Shown here: piece after piece, positions 32,192 through 38,873 of the stretch | Layout of the letters: every line of letters begins with the position of its first letter | Position numbering within the stretch: the first letter of the stretch is position 1 | Assembly (NCBI GenBank): GCA_937958005.1 | Contig: CALGOB010000086.1 | Coordinates: forward strand, 1-38,873 | Source of the DNA: an uncultured Cyclobacteriaceae bacterium | Lineage (GTDB): Bacteria > Bacteroidota > Bacteroidia > Cytophagales > Cyclobacteriaceae | Length of the DNA: 38,873 nucleotides | Direction: 5' to 3' | Position numbers and translations under genes: made by a program | The notes under the pieces: model-generated | Databases searched by the model: none | Told to the model about the DNA's origin: nothing | What the model saw: the letters and a program-made list of their open reading frames with translations, nothing else

Positions 32192-33359
32192 GATCATGTA
32201 CGATGTAGAAACCCCTTAGAATTAAGATCAATACAAATGGTACAAGTGAAGTATGAATGGGCTGAGGTAAAAGAGCCCAGGTCAATATAAGAAGAATTCC
32301 AGCTATGCTAGTCCATTTGAAATAAGCTCTCACTTTTGTCCTGTAGCTTGGTTTATGAATAAAAAAGAGCACGATAAAATGTGTTGGGAGAGCCCAAAGC
32401 AGATTGAAATTCCACTGAGAAATGTGATCTGTACCAAACCAAAGAAATAATAAAAAGAATCCTAAAAGTCCTGTAACACCAAAAAATAAATAATCAATCC
32501 ACTTAGATCTCTTGTTTTTTTTAAAATTAATATTTGTAAGGAAACCAATGATGAAAAAGAGGATGGTGAATATATTGAATGGTGTCCACCATGGTTTTAC
32601 ATAAGGCTCTTCAGTTACTTCATTTACTTTTTCTAATCTAGAAATCAAAGGACGGGTACCGTTCTGATCAGTTATGGTAGATTTATTAAAGGACTTATAT
32701 ACATAATCAGGTAAAAACAAATACTCTTCTGGAGTGGCAATTTTGTCTACCCCTAACCCTAGCCCTAAGTCAATTCCGAAATCACCCCAATATTGTTGGT
32801 CGCAATACCTATCCATTAATTCCCTGATAGTAACACCTTCTTCAACATAGGACAGATCAAAAGTCACTTCATCTTTAAGGACTTCTTTTAAGACATCTTG
32901 TATTTTAGTAGCGCAATTGTCATAAACATAATTATAGTAATATTCTTTATTTTCTGGCTTGTAATTATTTTGGAGGAAATTAAATAATTCTTGTTTTTGA
33001 TCCTGATTCAAGTTTAATACCTGTTCATAAACAAAACGATCTTGCCTGATGTAAATGTTTTTAAATCTCTCATAATTACTTAAGCCTAATTGGTATAGCA
33101 TGATACCTCTAACAAAATTCCAGTAAAAACCTTCTTGCTTTAAACTGAATCTTCCGTAATCAAATACGTGATTAATTCTATTGACGGGGTCATTTACCCT
33201 AAATGCACTGTGCCCAAAAGCAGAGTAGAGTTCTCCTTGGTGTGGGCCAAGTGTCATGACACTGATTTCTGCGCTTGGTGACAAAGGACGTTGAGCTACT
33301 CCTATTTGAGAAGATAAAATCAGCACCAATGCAATTATCAGTTTGAATATTTGGTTCAT
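32181..33359 (-). CDS. DUF4105 exported membrane protein
   Basis: A 392-residue protein with a signal peptide (MNQIFKLIIALVLILSSQIGVAQ) and, after a periplasmic region of about 240 residues, several C-terminal membrane helices (for example WWTPFNIFTILFFIIGFL and LLGFFLLFLWFGT). The periplasmic part is DUF4105: GHSAFRVNDP with FDYGRFS, and YVYDNCATKIQDVL with the conserved Asn-Cys. These residues resemble a permuted NlpC/P60 papain-like fold, so an enzyme acting on peptide or lipid in the periplasm is possible. It converges on and overlaps the LysE gene by 11 bp. Confidence 0.87.
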   Translation of the reverse strand: MNQIFKLIIALVLILSSQIGVAQRPLSPSAEISVMTLGPHQGELYSAFGHSAFRVNDPVNRINHVFDYGRFSLKQEGFYWNFVRGIMLYQLGLSNYERFKNIYIRQDRFVYEQVLNLNQDQKQELFNFLQNNYKPENKEYYYNYVYDNCATKIQDVLKEVLKDEVTFDLSYVEEGVTIRELMDRYCDQQYWGDFGIDLGLGLGVDKIATPEEYLFLPDYVYKSFNKSTITDQNGTRPLISRLEKVNEVTEEPYVKPWWTPFNIFTILFFIIGFLTNINFKKNKRSKWIDYLFFGVTGLLGFFLLFLWFGTDHISQWNFNLLWALPTHFIVLFFIHKPSYRTKVRAYFKWTSIAGILLILTWALLPQPIHTSLVPFVLILILRGFYIVHDLRK

Positions 33360-33425
33360 AATACAAGCATCTATTAGATTACGCCCAAAAGTAGATAAAT
33401 CCTAGTTAATTCACGCACATATTGA

Positions 33426-34451
33426 ATGACCTATCATTATAGAGACATATTGAATTTGATTTCTAAACTGACCTTTAGGAGATGTTCCAATTTGGTTAAG
33501 CTATGGTTAGGCTATCGTAAATCGGTTAAAAATAAATCTACTTTTAACGCAGCGATGCCTTCAAGTATAGCCATAGAACCTACTACCAGCTGTAACCTTA
33601 GGTGTCCTGAGTGCCCTAGTGGACTTAGGTCATTCACACGGCCAACTGGCATGCTTGAAGAGAATACTTTCAAAAAAGCGATCGATGAATTAGCCAGCAC
33701 ATTAATTTACCTTACTTTTTACTTTCAGGGAGAGCCCTATCTCAATCCTCAATTTTTAGAGTTAGTTCAGTATGCACACAAGAAAAAAATTTACACTGCT
33801 ACTTCTACTAATGCGCATTATTTAAATAATAAAAATGCCAGAAAAACCGTTGAGTCAGGTTTAGATAGGCTCATTATTTCTATTGATGGTACTACTCAAG
33901 AAACTTATCAATCTTACAGGATAGGCGGAAAGTTGGATAAAGTGATAGAGGGGACAAAAAATATTATTAAGTGGAAAAAGGAATTAAAGTCTAGTAAACC
34001 TCATGTAATCTTTCAATTCTTGGTAGTGAAACCTAATGAACATCAAGTAGATGAGGTAAGGGAAATTGCAAGAGAATTAGGAGTAGATCAAGTAGCTTTA
34101 AAAACAGCTCAGATATACGATTATAAAAATGGAAATGAGCTAATCCCTACTATTGACAAATATTCCCGATATAAGAAAAAGGAAGATGGGACTTATCGTA
34201 TTAAAAATAAATTACTAGATCATTGCTGGAAAATGTGGCATTCTTGTGTGATTACTTGGGATGGTAAAATTATTCCATGTTGTTTTGATAAAGATGCTCA
34301 TTTCACAATGGGCAATTTGATGAAGAATTCTTTTGCTAGCATTTGGAATAGTGACCCTTATAGAAAATTTAGAAAAAGCTTATTAAGTTCTCGTTCTTCT
34401 ATTGAGATGTGTACTAATTGCACAGAAGGAACTAAAATCTGGGAAGAGTAG
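33426..34451 (+). CDS. Radical SAM/SPASM domain protein
   Basis: A 341-residue iron-sulfur enzyme. The SAM-cluster motif CxxxCxxC is TSCNLRCPECPSGLR (Cys56, Cys60, Cys63); the barrel continues with YFQGEPYLNPQFLELV and SIDGTTQETYQSYRIGGK. A C-terminal SPASM segment binds further clusters: CVITWDGKIIPCCFDKDA, FASIWNSDPYRKFRK and MCTNCTEG. SPASM enzymes often modify peptides or act in anaerobic sulfatase maturation, but no precursor peptide or sulfatase is near. It stands alone and is followed 43 bp later by element A3. The substrate is unknown. Confidence 0.9.
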   Translation: MTYHYRDILNLISKLTFRRCSNLVKLWLGYRKSVKNKSTFNAAMPSSIAIEPTTSCNLRCPECPSGLRSFTRPTGMLEENTFKKAIDELASTLIYLTFYFQGEPYLNPQFLELVQYAHKKKIYTATSTNAHYLNNKNARKTVESGLDRLIISIDGTTQETYQSYRIGGKLDKVIEGTKNIIKWKKELKSSKPHVIFQFLVVKPNEHQVDEVREIARELGVDQVALKTAQIYDYKNGNELIPTIDKYSRYKKKEDGTYRIKNKLLDHCWKMWHSCVITWDGKIIPCCFDKDAHFTMGNLMKNSFASIWNSDPYRKFRKSLLSSRSSIEMCTNCTEGTKIWEE

Positions 34452-34803
34452 ATTTTAAATTCTTTAATCTTTAAAGTTAACATGCGTGTTTCTAATGAAC
34501 CAACCCCGACCCAAGGGTACGGGGTATCTATGGGCAATAATTTAATGATCGACTCAAGAGTCGGGGTGCCCGGCCAGGGGAATTAATATCCCTTAGGGAT
34601 TAAAGAGATAATTTTTAGTTCAGAAAAAATAAGAATCAGACATCATCAGAAATTAATCTGATCCCAGATAGGAGTTATTGATTACTGGTGAATAAACAGC
34701 GCCAGCATTTATTCAAAATTGACCAAAAATGATCAATCAGCTATAGTAAGTAAGCCATTCGTGATAATGCCTATCAAAAATTGTCCCCTTTAAAAGAGGA
34801 AAT
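34452..34803. other. Gap with element A3
   Basis: Besides A3 (34495-34604) the gap holds about 200 bp without a gene. A weak hairpin near 34785-34800 with an adjacent T-rich stretch may end the peroxiredoxin transcript on the minus strand but is not strong enough to call. Confidence 0.4.
34495..34604 (+). repeat. Family-A element A3 (110 bp)
   Basis: Full-length copy with the hairpin CGACTC-AA-GAGTCG intact. It lies 43 bp beyond the radical SAM gene and in the same orientation as A4, with the peroxiredoxin gene between them. Confidence 0.88.
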
Positions 34804-35454
34804 TCAAGGTAAATTTTTAAGAACTGTTACCAATTCCGAAGGCTCCGCTCTTTCTACATATTTTTCATTGATATAGTGGTAGATGATTTTACCACTTTGA
34901 TCAATAATATATGTGGCTGCCATAGGCAATTCATAGAGGTTATTTCCATTATGAACATCTACTTGAATATTGAAATCATCCCTATACAATTTTTGTAGAT
35001 CAAGAGGCATCTGGAAAACTAAATTAAAATCCTTGGCTACTTGGTTGTTCTCATCACTAAGCACTTCAAAAGAAAGTTCATTTTTTTCTTTAGTAGTAAG
35101 GGAGTGATCAGGTAATTCTGGAGAGATGGCTAGTAGTTGAGCACCGTTAGCTTCTATTTCTGGAAGTACTTTTTGAAGAGCCTTTAGTTCCATGTTGCAG
35201 TATGGACACCATCCACCTCTGTAAAAAGAAAGGACTACTTTATTTTCTTTCAATACACTGGACAAGCTTACTTTTTGATTATTAGCATTGAATAAAGAGA
35301 AATCTTTAACATGATCACCAGTTTTTAGTGTTTTGCTTATCAAGTGATCATCTACAAGAGACGCTGTTGCATTCTCCATTACTGCAAGTTTTTCAGGAGC
35401 TAGTTTTTGTTTAGTTGCCGCTGCTCTTGTGGCCAATTCTTCTTTTAGAGTCAT
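34804..35454 (-). CDS. Peroxiredoxin-like AhpC/TSA-family protein
   Basis: A 216-residue protein if started at ATG 35454 (MTLKEELATRAAATKQK), the usual N-terminus of this family; the frame extends to an ATG at 35508, but a TAGTTTGC promoter-like box at 35505-35512 (minus strand) overlaps that codon. The thioredoxin-fold core has FYRGGWCPYCNMELKALQ (Cys83 and Cys86), the CxxC form of AhpC/TSA relatives, followed by LLAISPELPDHSLTTKEKN and a conserved LPMAATYIIDQSGKI. It would reduce peroxides with thiols in the cytoplasm. It is bracketed by A3 and A4. Confidence 0.88.
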   Translation of the reverse strand: MTLKEELATRAAATKQKLAPEKLAVMENATASLVDDHLISKTLKTGDHVKDFSLFNANNQKVSLSSVLKENKVVLSFYRGGWCPYCNMELKALQKVLPEIEANGAQLLAISPELPDHSLTTKEKNELSFEVLSDENNQVAKDFNLVFQMPLDLQKLYRDDFNIQVDVHNGNNLYELPMAATYIIDQSGKIIYHYINEKYVERAEPSELVTVLKNLP

Positions 35455-35869
35455 TTTCGGTAAGTTTTGATTTCTTCGTAAAGTATTAAAATCGATACAA
35501 GTCTGCAAACTATCTAAATTAGCCTTTATCGAATTGTTTTCTGGTTGTCATTCAGTGGTATTATGACTAAGGACACATTTATAAGTTATCTAGTTCATAC
35601 CTTATGGCTGTGTCTACCTTTGAATGCATATTGGAATAGGCTCAAAGACCAATGAACCAACCCCGACCCAAGGGTACGGGGTATCTATGGGCAATAATTT
35701 AATGATCGACTCAAGGTCGGGGAATTAATATCCCTTAGGGATTAAATGCAGAGGGTAAAAGTTCTATATGAATTTCTATTATCCTACCTTTAAGCAGTGC
35801 TTTTTCATAACTCAAAGTGATGTAATCTTCGGTAAAATTTACTTAAATATTCCAGTGACTGACGTTTCC
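35455..35869. other. Upstream region of the peroxiredoxin gene with element A4
   Basis: Carries the peroxiredoxin promoter region, then A4 at 35652-35746, then about 120 bp before the degenerate, inverted A6. No gene is seen. Confidence 0.4.
35652..35746 (+). repeat. Family-A element A4 (95 bp, internal deletion)
   Basis: Identical to A3 except for loss of 15 bp in the second hairpin region: GACTCAAG joins directly to GTCGGGGAATTAATA. The deletion lies between short GGGG repeats, as slippage or hairpin excision would give. Confidence 0.85.
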
Positions 35870-36002
35870 GTTAATCCCTAAGAGTTATTAGTTACTCCTA
35901 CTCGTCTTTCGCAAATGCTATAGCTTCTCTATGGAAGCAATGAGTTGATCATTAAATTGTTGTCTATAGATATCCAGTATCCTTGGAGTTGGGTTGCATC
36001 AT
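35870..36002 (-). repeat. Family-A element A6 (degenerate, long form)
   Basis: Reads TTAATCCCTAAGAGTTATTA at one end and TTGGAGTTGGGTTGCATCAT at the other, with GAGTTGATCATTAAATTGTT between, matching reverse-oriented A copies. Its first hairpin is the longer form (GCTATAGCTTCTCTATGG). Its outer end supplies the stop codon of the DUF1444-like gene. Confidence 0.7.
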
Positions 36003-36571
36003 TCTTCTTCAAGAACAGACCATTCTCCCATAAAGCTTCTTACCAGTAACTGATCAGTGCATTTATTTTGGTTGGATTTATACATGTTAGTAGCTATTGT
36101 TCTCAGTTCTTTCACATTTTGTTTATCAGAGCGAGCACAAAAAAGGATTGTATCACTTGAAGGCACTGCTACTACTATATCATCTTTTACCTGAGTAAGT
36201 ACATTTGTCCAAAGATTATCAATCAATAATAAAGAAGATTCTTTTTTCTGATCAAACCTGATTTCATGAATCATTCCATCTCCTTGAATATCAATGCCTT
36301 TTGATTGGACTTCATTGGCAAGATTTTTCAGAGCAAGGTCTTTGATTTCATCTATAGATTTTTCTACTGCTCCCTGATGTAAGTAGAATGTTTCTTGCCA
36401 TGTGATTTCACCAAAATAAATACGCAAACCTTTAGTAATTTCCGTGTACATTGGTTTTCCAGCGGTAAGCAGGTCATTTAATTTTTCAGATGAACCTATG
36501 ATTAGTGGATAGACCTTTTGAAGGTTAACCTTCCTGCTTTCCTTGTTTCTATTAAAAAATTTTTTGAACAT
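35999..36571 (-). CDS. DUF1444-like protein (YtpQ family)
   Basis: A soluble protein of 190 residues from the ATG at 36571; the frame can be read back to TTG 36598, but that TTG is part of a promoter-like aaacttttgc sequence. The segments VYPLIIGSSEKLNDLL, GLRIYFGEITWQETFYLHQGA and DIVVAVPSSDTILFCARSDKQ resemble the YtpQ/DUF1444 family, whose function is unknown; the match is moderate. The TGA stop (35999-36001) lies inside the end of repeat A6, so the original C-terminus may have been altered by that insertion. Repeat A7 lies about 70-110 bp upstream. Confidence 0.65.
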   Translation of the reverse strand: MFKKFFNRNKESRKVNLQKVYPLIIGSSEKLNDLLTAGKPMYTEITKGLRIYFGEITWQETFYLHQGAVEKSIDEIKDLALKNLANEVQSKGIDIQGDGMIHEIRFDQKKESSLLLIDNLWTNVLTQVKDDIVVAVPSSDTILFCARSDKQNVKELRTIATNMYKSNQNKCTDQLLVRSFMGEWSVLEEE

Positions 36572-36642
36572 AAATTCATCAAGTGATATGCGTTGCAAAA
36601 GTTTGACTTAATAACTTTAATTCAAACTTTTGTGAGAAGTAT

Positions 36643-36737
36643 TTTAATCCCTATGAGATATTAATTCCCTAGCCGGGCACTCCCCGACCCTTCCACGAGT
36701 GCTATAGCTTTGCACTGAATCAATCATCATATTATAC
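36643..36737 (-). repeat. Family-A element A7, left part (degenerate, long form)
   Basis: TTTAATCCCTATGAGATATT, then CTAGCCGGGCACTCCCCGACCC and the extra hairpin GAGTGCTATAGCTTTGCACTG, ending at CAATCATCATATTAT. It is separated from its right part by about 170 bp of unrelated sequence. Confidence 0.6.
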
Positions 36738-36908
36738 CAATTTAGATTTATGAGAGCGCATATCTATTGATAAATTTAATATTTGCCATGCGTTAAAAAT
36801 ACTCACCATAGAGATGCTATGCTTACATTTTTTGTCCAGTGGGGACCCGCTTTGTCAAAATCAAATTCACTAAAATATCTTATAGGTGCCCATAAACACA
36901 AATGGGAT

Positions 36909-36985
36909 TTATTGCCCATATATAATACCCAGCACCCTTCTGCGAGCGCCGTAGCTTTCCCAGCAGAGGCGGCGGTGGTTCATTA
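36909..36985 (-). repeat. Family-A element A7, right part (long form)
   Basis: TTATTGCCCATATATAATACCC begins as in intact copies, but the CCCTTGGG hairpin is replaced by CTGCGAGCGCCGTAGCTTTC and following bases up to GGTGGTTCATT. The same GCGAGYGCYRTAGCTTT core occurs in the other arm of A7, so both arms carry a nested module. Confidence 0.6.
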
Positions 36986-37070
36986 AAGAGGGATTAATCT
37001 GACTAGGTTAAGAATTGAATGAAGGTACTTATAAGTGTTGAATCGTATGTTTTTAGAAATGATCTATTGT

Positions 37071-37208
37071 TTAAGCAGCAAACTCATCATCTTGACTTTC
37101 ATGTTTCTCTACCTGAAAGATATCAACCCAATCTACCCGTGATAAAAGATACCAAGATGAGAAAAATATGAAGAGTGTAATTAAAAGTTGTAAGATTGCC
37201 TTTTTCAT
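37071..37208 (-). pseudogene. Truncated M48-type peptidase gene, N-terminal stump
   Basis: A 45-residue frame: a membrane helix (KAILQLLITLFIFFSSWYLL) then SRVDWVDIFQVEKHESQDDE and a TAA. This resembles the N-terminal anchor of Bacteroidota M48 metallopeptidases, but the zinc HExxH domain is missing and downstream DNA shows no sign of it. The ATG overlaps the stop of the preceding DUF4870-like gene (ATGA), so translation would still be coupled. The rest was probably lost when repeat A7 and its neighbours were inserted. It could alternatively be a genuine small membrane protein. Confidence 0.55.
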
Positions 37209-37642
37209 AATTTTGGCTTGCATATTAGGTTAGTTAGTGAGCCATATAACCACCATTCTACATGAATGCCTTTTCTTACATTAATGGCAGTATAAATAGT
37301 AGAAACTAATTCGATCCCATTAAAGATAAGCAGGGTGAACATATAACCGATATAACTATTGGTGACAGGATCTATATCTAGAATTACCCACAAAGTCCAC
37401 CAAAAACCGGCACTATTAACAAATAATAAAGAAAATTGACCTAGTAATGCCTGAGTACAATGCCATCTGACAAAATAGGTGCCTTTTCTGTTTCCCAAGA
37501 AAAAGACAAGGGTAGCTAATAAATTTAGAATAGGCAGAGGCACACCTGCAATCATTGCAATAAGAGACATTAAATAACTATTGGATGCCTTTTCATTTTC
37601 ATGATCACCGGTTTGATAATCAAATTCTTTGATTGTAATCAT
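37205..37642 (-). CDS. DUF4870-like membrane protein
   Basis: A 145-residue protein with an acidic soluble N-terminus (about 20 residues) and three to four membrane helices (SLIAMIAGVPLPILNLLATL, then FSLLFVNSAGFWWTLWVIL and YIGYMFTLLIFNGIELVSTI). The segment GTYFVRWHCTQALLGQ is the VRFHAxQAL-like motif of DUF4870. It overlaps the upstream DUF2752 gene by 4 bp and the downstream peptidase stump by 4 bp, so the set is one translation-coupled operon. Function unknown. Confidence 0.75.
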   Translation of the reverse strand: MITIKEFDYQTGDHENEKASNSYLMSLIAMIAGVPLPILNLLATLVFFLGNRKGTYFVRWHCTQALLGQFSLLFVNSAGFWWTLWVILDIDPVTNSYIGYMFTLLIFNGIELVSTIYTAINVRKGIHVEWWLYGSLTNLICKPKL

Positions 37643-38058
37643 AATCCTTTAACTACATTCCAAATCCAATTTAAAATAATCAAAACAAAGAAGGATATCA
37701 TGTATTTCCTTTCTTGAAGTTTTCTCTCAGCTTTACGGTAAAAAAGATAGAATGAGTCCCTTTTATATGATAAATCGAAGATTATCCACATTGGTATAAT
37801 CAGCATAATTAAAAAAATAACTAACCCTAATGGGTTTAGCATGATAGATTGAATTATGTCACCTTTGATTAAAGCAACTACGGCTCTTGTAGATCCGCAT
37901 GATGGGCAAGGTACGCCTGAGACGTTTTTAATTAAACAAACACTGTAATCACCATGATGATTATGCGTAGAACCTAAAAAATTTAGAAATAGCCAAGTGT
38001 ACCCTGCCATACAAGCAACAATTAACACCCTATATAAATTGTTCTTGCTAAGTATCAT
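37639..38058 (-). CDS. DUF2752 membrane protein
   Basis: A 139-residue protein with three or four membrane helices. The family hallmark GVPCPSCGSTRAVVALIKGD lies after the first helix, and the following helix starts MLNPLGLVIFLIMLIIPMWI. The cysteine pair in CPSCG could bind metal or form a disulfide at the membrane face. Family members occur beside TM2 proteins and small membrane proteins in Bacteroidota; the role is unknown. It lies 1 bp after the TM2 gene and overlaps the DUF4870-like gene by 4 bp. Confidence 0.87.
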   Translation of the reverse strand: MILSKNNLYRVLIVACMAGYTWLFLNFLGSTHNHHGDYSVCLIKNVSGVPCPSCGSTRAVVALIKGDIIQSIMLNPLGLVIFLIMLIIPMWIIFDLSYKRDSFYLFYRKAERKLQERKYMISFFVLIILNWIWNVVKGL

Positions 38059-38059
38059 G

Positions 38060-38398
38060 TTAGACTATTTGTCTAAGCAATTCTAGGTTTTTCTCTCTAG
38101 TGGCTCCCATAATCATGAACCAATCTATAATTGTCCAAATTCCAAAGCCGCCGCAGGTTAATAATTTACCAACACCTAGGCCAGTATCTCCAATCATAAA
38201 ACGATCAATCCCAAGTGCTCCGCCACCTACCAGTGATATAATCAAGATAGTTGTTGGGTCCTTAAAAGAAAGAGTTTGTAATGCTGCCCATTTAGAATCA
38301 TCCATCGCGAGAAGGCTTTCTCTAACTTGATTGATTTGATGGCTTTCAAAAAATTTGCCATTGGTCATGATAAACATGTCTACTTTGTCCGCTTCCAT
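38060..38398 (-). CDS. TM2-domain protein
   Basis: A 112-residue protein with a soluble N-terminal half and a C-terminal TM2 domain: two membrane helices (TTILIISLVGGGALGIDRFM and GVGKLLTCGGFGIWTIIDWF) joined by the GxxRFMIGDTGLG turn that is diagnostic of TM2. It is the first gene of the four-gene minus-strand operon. TM2 proteins in bacteria have no settled function. No clear TAnnTTTG box was found ahead of its ATG. Confidence 0.9.
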   Translation of the reverse strand: MEADKVDMFIMTNGKFFESHQINQVRESLLAMDDSKWAALQTLSFKDPTTILIISLVGGGALGIDRFMIGDTGLGVGKLLTCGGFGIWTIIDWFMIMGATREKNLELLRQIV

Positions 38399-38873
38399 TT
38401 GTTGTTTTGGTTTAGTAAATCCCTACTCATATGGCTTTTCGGTTGGGCCCTGTTTTTTAAAGTGGGATCTCAGCTCCACATATTTTATAAATAAAGGTTT
38501 TAACTGCCAATTGAACATGGATCAAGTATAAAACCAATAGCACAAAGGCAATTGATTGATGCCCAAGTTTGATCATTAAAACGAAAATAGTTTCTCGAAG
38601 ATAATGCTAATATTCTAATTTTTTATTTATCAAGTACAATTTTCTAAAGAAACTGTGTCTCATTATTTTATCGGTAAGAAATCACTAAAATTTTTACGGT
38701 GTATACTCAGAAACTAACCAATAGTTTGGCTAATCAAACCGAATTGTATTACCGTTCTGTTATTATTCTTTATTCCCTATGACAACATTAAACCCATATT
38801 TCAGTACTTGAGCAAAGTAACATAAAGGAGCTAACTTGTTACTAGCAGTCATGTCAAAGCCTATGGATGTAAT
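38399..38873. other. Gap at the right edge with no recognisable gene
   Basis: AT-rich DNA with no convincing frame. One stretch (ttgatcattaaaacg, about 38570-38584) resembles the TGATCATTAAAT core of family A but the flanks do not match. A small stem (GTTTG/CAAAC) lies near 38730. Confidence 0.3.

Noticed and set aside
19967-36985. Family A as integron attC sites with gene cassettes
   Set aside because: The elements bracket single genes and fold into hairpins, but orientations are mixed, no GTTRRRY core pair was found at consistent ends and no integron integrase is in the window.
36783-36986. Open frame of 67 codons at 36783-36986
   Set aside because: It runs through repeat A7 and has no protein-like composition or homologue.
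1-38873. CRISPR arrays, tRNA or rRNA genes, diversity-generating retroelement
   Set aside because: No regularly spaced direct repeats, no cloverleaf or rRNA signatures, and no reverse transcriptase or variable-repeat pair accompany the S23-type gene.

Overview
The window is AT-rich DNA from a member of the Bacteroidota, most likely a marine or soil Cytophagales-type bacterium (Cyclobacteriaceae/Marivirga/Fulvivirga-like; the genus is a guess). The reasons are a T9SS C-terminal sorting domain on a secreted FG-GAP protein, typical Bacteroidota families (DUF4783, DUF4105, S23-type four-helix bundle protein, BlaR1-like protein carrying a carboxypeptidase-regulatory domain), scarce Shine-Dalgarno sequences and TAnnTTTG promoter boxes. 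No rRNA, tRNA, CRISPR array, phage module or intact transposase gene was seen.

Layout. 0.3-1.1 kb: a secreted tail-fibre-like protein. 1.3-5.9 kb (minus strand): a fatty-acid beta-oxidation operon (MarR regulator, FadN-type dehydrogenase/hydratase, thiolase) with a small four-helix-bundle gene placed between the two enzymes. 6.1-6.6 kb: a cysteine-rich unknown protein. 7.0-9.6 kb: a LOG/DinB/metallo-beta-lactamase-fold operon. 10.0 kb: tpx. 10.6-12.4 kb: a BlaI/BlaR1-like pair with two operator dyads. 12.9-18.0 kb: TerC, then a tight gpmI-lipoprotein-ABC exporter operon. 18.1-19.0 kb: tandem DUF4783 paralogues. 19.0-25.2 kb: an accessory island with a broken gene, repeats and a 4.4-kb FG-GAP/T9SS gene. 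25.2-27.0 kb: nadC, a YcxB-like gene and recX. 27.7-29.6 kb: two YHS-domain paralogues separated by repeat debris. 30.0-34.5 kb: DinB, ATP-grasp and LysE genes in a row, a convergent DUF4105 gene and a radical SAM/SPASM gene. 34.8-37.0 kb: a peroxiredoxin and a DUF1444-like gene, each bracketed by repeats. 37.1-38.4 kb: an operon TM2 - DUF2752 - DUF4870-like - stump of an M48-type peptidase gene.

The most unusual content is non-coding. Four families of short dispersed repeats occupy most of the long gaps. Family A is a 110-bp multi-hairpin element with four near-identical copies and three degenerate ones; copies sit directly at the ends of single accessory genes. Family M is a 186-bp MITE-like element with perfect 16-bp terminal inverted repeats, in two full-length and two decayed copies. 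Family C is a palindromic repeat whose hairpin arms differ while its flanks are conserved. Family B is a degenerate ~105-bp repeat. The FG-GAP gene is framed by inverted A copies inside direct M copies, and this package sits between DUF4783 and nadC, genes that I recall being close neighbours in many Bacteroidota. Repeat insertion is also associated with a broken gene (19.0-19.8 kb), a truncated peptidase gene (37.1 kb), and a stop codon that lies inside repeat sequence (36.0 kb).
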